DNA of 64,000 nucleotides from Ferranicluibacter rubi (lineage in GTDB: Bacteria; Pseudomonadota; Alphaproteobacteria; Rhizobiales; Rhizobiaceae), in assembly GCF_011603255.1 (NCBI RefSeq), contig NZ_JAANCM010000010.1:124001-188000 (forward strand), in the 5' to 3' direction. This document shows, one piece after another, positions 62,183 to 64,000 of the stretch (position 1 is the first letter of the stretch; every line of letters starts with the position of its first letter). Position numbers and translations under genes: made by a program. Below the pieces are notes generated by a model. That model was not told the DNA's origin. It saw nothing but the letters and a program-made list of their open reading frames with translations, and made no database searches.

Positions 62183-63172
62183 CTATTTGTGAACGGTACC
62201 GCGCTCTATCAGCGTGACGGGAACCATCTGTGTCGACACCTCTCCATCGTCATGGTCGAGGGCTGCAAGGACAGCGTCGGTCAAGACGGAAAAGGACTGT
62301 CCGACCGTCGTCAGATCATAGGCCTTCCAGGCAGACTGCGGGATGTCGTCGAAGCCGATGACGGACAGATCGTCGGGCACGGAGCGTTGGAGATCATGCC
62401 GCGCGGCATCAAGGAAGCCGAGGGCCATCAGATCCGTCACACAGAATGCCCCGTCTATCTGCTCATCCGCGAGCAGGGCATGCGCCGCGGCAACGCCCGT
62501 CTCGTAGGCCGTCGGCCCTTCGCTCCAGCGCACGACCGCGCCACCATGCTCCCTGACGACATCCGAAAATGTCGTGGCGCGCCGGACCTGCGTCGGCGTC
62601 AGGCTGCCGCTGCAGACGACCGCCACCTTGCGGCATCTTGCTGCCAGCAAACGTTCGGCCGCGAGCCTTGCGCCGAGAATGTCATCGCTGAGGATCACAT
62701 CCGTGTCGGGCCGCGTCATGAGGCGGTTGATGACGATCAGCTTCACGCCGTTTGCGAGACATTCATCGACGATCGATGCCGGAGGCTCTCCCGAGAGCAC
62801 CACGATTGCACGGGCGCGGAATTCGAAGATCAACTCGATCAAGGGCGCGATGTCGCTCCGGGCATCGGCGGCGTTGAGCAGCAGGCACTGTTGCCCCCGA
62901 CGCAGGAGCCCGAGGCTGAGCATATCAAGCTGCTTGGCGATGAATGGCGAGGACAGGTTGGCGCCGACGACCCCGACGAGGTTCGAGCTCGAGGTGTTCA
63001 GCGTCTGCGCTAGGCGGTTCACCCGGTAGCCCAGCTCCTGCGCCGCCTTCAACACGCGTTGCCGCACGTCGGGAGACACGCTGGCGCCGGCGGTGAACGT
63101 GCGCGAGACGGCCGACCGTGAAACGCCGGCCCTTTCCGCGACATCGATCGACGTTACAAAGCTCTTGGCCAT
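62183..63172 (-). CDS. LacI-family transcriptional repressor
   Basis: Regulator of 329 aa starting MAKSFVTSIDVAERAGVSRSAVSRTFTAGASVSPDVRQRVLKAAQELGYRVN, the classic LacI HTH plus hinge. A periplasmic-binding-like ligand domain follows (NLVGVVGANLSSPFIAKQLDML, VSVIGFDDIPQSAWKAYDLTTVGQS). ATG 63172; a longer reading to 63247 would run through the operator. It sits upstream of the IMPase-ABC-phosphatase operon in the same orientation. Three matching 16-bp operators lie around it, two before the operon and one before its own gene. Confidence 0.92.
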   Translation of the reverse strand: MAKSFVTSIDVAERAGVSRSAVSRTFTAGASVSPDVRQRVLKAAQELGYRVNRLAQTLNTSSSNLVGVVGANLSSPFIAKQLDMLSLGLLRRGQQCLLLNAADARSDIAPLIELIFEFRARAIVVLSGEPPASIVDECLANGVKLIVINRLMTRPDTDVILSDDILGARLAAERLLAARCRKVAVVCSGSLTPTQVRRATTFSDVVREHGGAVVRWSEGPTAYETGVAAAHALLADEQIDGAFCVTDLMALGFLDAARHDLQRSVPDDLSVIGFDDIPQSAWKAYDLTTVGQSFSVLTDAVLAALDHDDGEVSTQMVPVTLIERGTVHK

Positions 63173-63231
63173 CGGATTCAACTTTCTGTCATCACTGCCA
63201 GAACCTCTAGGCCGATCGCGTCGAATGATCA

Positions 63232-63247
63232 ATGCACCCGTGTGCAT
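63232..63247. promoter_or_regulatory. LacI-type operator upstream of the regulator gene
   Basis: ATGCACCCGTGTGCAT, related to the tandem TTGCACACGTGTTCAA sites (12 of 16 positions equal). It lies between the LacI gene and a divergent truncated gene, suggesting autoregulation and control of the lost divergent gene. Confidence 0.6.
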
Positions 63248-63291
63248 GCGCTGTCTTCCGATCCCAACGCCGCGACGGAGGGAAGATCCAC

Positions 63292-63360
63292 ATGATGAAA
63301 GTCGTCAACGAGGAACCCGCCTACTCCGGAACACGCGTCGGTCTGCTCCCTGAAAAGTGA
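63292..63360 (+). pseudogene. 5' stub of a gene cut by an IS3 element
   Basis: ATG ATG AAA ... encodes MMKVVNEEPAYSGTRVGLLPEK and stops. It has a good ribosome-binding site (GGAGGGAAG) and an operator upstream. From about 63337 the sequence changes to an IS3-type left end (TGCTCCCTGAAAAGTGATCC). It is the beginning of a once longer gene divergent from the LacI gene. Confidence 0.55.
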
Positions 63361-63530
63361 TCCTTCTTGAAATAAAGCTTATGAGCCGAAGAAGAACATT
63401 GGAATGGCAGCGAAAAGCCACAAGGCAGAAGAGATCGTCACGAAGCTTCGTCAGGTTGACGTGCTGAATGCTCAGGGCAAATCGATGGCGGAGGCGATCC
63501 GTTCGATAGGCGTTATGGAAGTCACATATT
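63338..63530 (+). mobile_element. IS3-family insertion sequence fragment (left end + orfA start)
   Basis: The left-end-like sequence at about 63338 is followed by ATG 63404 and MAAKSHKAEEIVTKLRQVDV, then AQGKSMAEAIRSIGVMEVTY, the start of an IS3-type orfA (IS407/IS511-like). It ends abruptly at EVTY near 63530, so the rest of the IS is lost. Exact left boundary uncertain. Confidence 0.75.
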
Positions 63531-63844
63531 GCGAAGGCGTCCGCATTGCTGTCCACGTGTCCGGTGATGTTGCCCGGTCCAGGGACTGCGTTCTCGGCGT
63601 CCGGCCCGAGGAGCTGAAGGTAACCAATACTGATGACGCGGCGATCAAGGGCGTGATCGATGTGGTCGAGCCGACCGGTCCAGACACGATGGTGACGGTC
63701 CGGGTCGGCGGTCATTCGGTCGTGGCGCGCGCTGAGCCCCGCTTCCAGGGCCGACGGGGCGACCAGGTTGCCTTCAAGGTCGATCCCCTCAGCATAAACC
63801 TTTTCGATGCGGAAACCGAGAATCGGATAAACACCGCCGAATAA
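63404..63844 (+). pseudogene. Chimera: IS3 OrfA N-terminus fused in frame to a sugar-ABC ATPase C-terminus
   Basis: One open frame of 146 codons. Residues 1-41 are IS3 OrfA. From CEGVRIAVHVSGDVARSRDC on, the sequence is the C-terminal TOBE region of a UgpC/MalK-type ATPase (VLGVRPEELKV, GVIDVVEPTGPDTMVTVRVGG, VAFKVDPLSINLFDAETENRI). No Walker motifs remain. It marks a deletion that joined an IS to a transporter operon and is unlikely to be functional, although it has an intact start. Confidence 0.8.
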
Positions 63845-64000
63845 GACCCACCTGTTTCATTGCATGGTCATGCTGGAAACGGCCCATCAAGTTAACGCCC
63901 GACGCCTTCACCTTATACGGATATCGCAACTGCTGGTGCGATCATGCTTCGTCAACCGAGCGGATCAGTGCTTTCAGACGTCAGGCACAATGTCAGCCTC
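63845..64000. other. Right end of window, no gene seen
   Basis: 156 bp after the chimeric frame with no recognisable gene; it may be promoter DNA of a gene beyond the window. Confidence 0.35.

Overview
The window looks like Rhizobiaceae DNA (Rhizobium/Agrobacterium/Shinella/Ensifer type). It is GC-rich, and it carries an RHE_PE00001-type DUF1612/HTH_13 gene and an IetA-IetS pair of the kind found on Agrobacterium and Rhizobium plasmids. It is also dense in LysR/AraC/GntR/LacI-controlled transport and catabolic cassettes. No replication genes, rRNA or tRNA were found. A large plasmid or chromid is likely but not proven.

Layout. 1-3.9 kb (minus strand): a GntR regulator, the sugar-acid dehydratase KdgD, and the first genes of a dipeptide-type ABC importer. 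4-5.2 kb: relic DNA with a decayed sugar-binding protein. 5.2-9.6 kb: a Tat-exported molybdenum aldehyde oxidase (paoABC) and a cupin. 9.6-17.4 kb: small redox and exported proteins (second cupin, two-domain carboxymuconolactone decarboxylase-like protein, cyclophilin-like protein, DUF4405 membrane protein, cytochrome P460), a Tat-exported alpha/beta hydrolase, an MFS exporter and two sister LysR regulators. 17.5-19.9 kb: an SDR relic and a divergent AraC/hydrolase pair.

20-37 kb is an accessory island. A 798-aa tyrosine recombinase-like protein (20-22.4 kb) and an NAD-epimerase precede a block holding two probable conflict or defence systems. (A) IetA (AAA ATPase) and IetS (subtilisin-like protease) are followed by an unknown third gene. 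(B) A nucleotide/DNA-modification cluster contains a uracil-DNA-glycosylase-like protein, a MazG-like protein with an extra C-terminal domain, a metallophosphoesterase fused to a thymidylate-synthase-like domain, an Nmad2 protein and a small acidic protein with a TIR/Rossmann-like tail. No single named system I know of contains set B; it is the best candidate here for something undescribed. Two perfect inverted repeats of identical geometry (11-bp arms, 7-bp centre, inner ends ATAA/TTAT, like Xer/dif core sites) lie at 23621 and 37008 and bracket exactly this block.

37-42.5 kb: a LysR-controlled oxidoreductase cassette with pseudogenes and a 150-bp in-frame repeat insertion, a truncated AraC gene and a PNPOx-like protein with its LysR. 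42.8-52.3 kb: an efflux operon (HlyD adaptor, DUF2955 membrane protein and small partners), a divergent TPR/TolB-like regulator, and an envelope operon (small exported protein, esterase lipoprotein, MscS channel). Near-identical 19-bp palindromes at 46429 and 48280 suggest shared control. 52.3 kb: an IS630 relic.

52.8-63.2 kb (minus strand): a LacI-controlled operon encoding an Fe3+/AfuABC-type ABC importer, three phosphatases of different folds (IMPase-like, dual-specificity, metallophosphoesterase) and an Na/Pi-cotransporter-like protein. I infer uptake and dephosphorylation of a phosphorylated organic compound with removal of excess phosphate. Three matching LacI-type operators are visible. 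The right end is a junction where an IS3 fragment is fused to the tail of a sugar-ABC ATPase gene.
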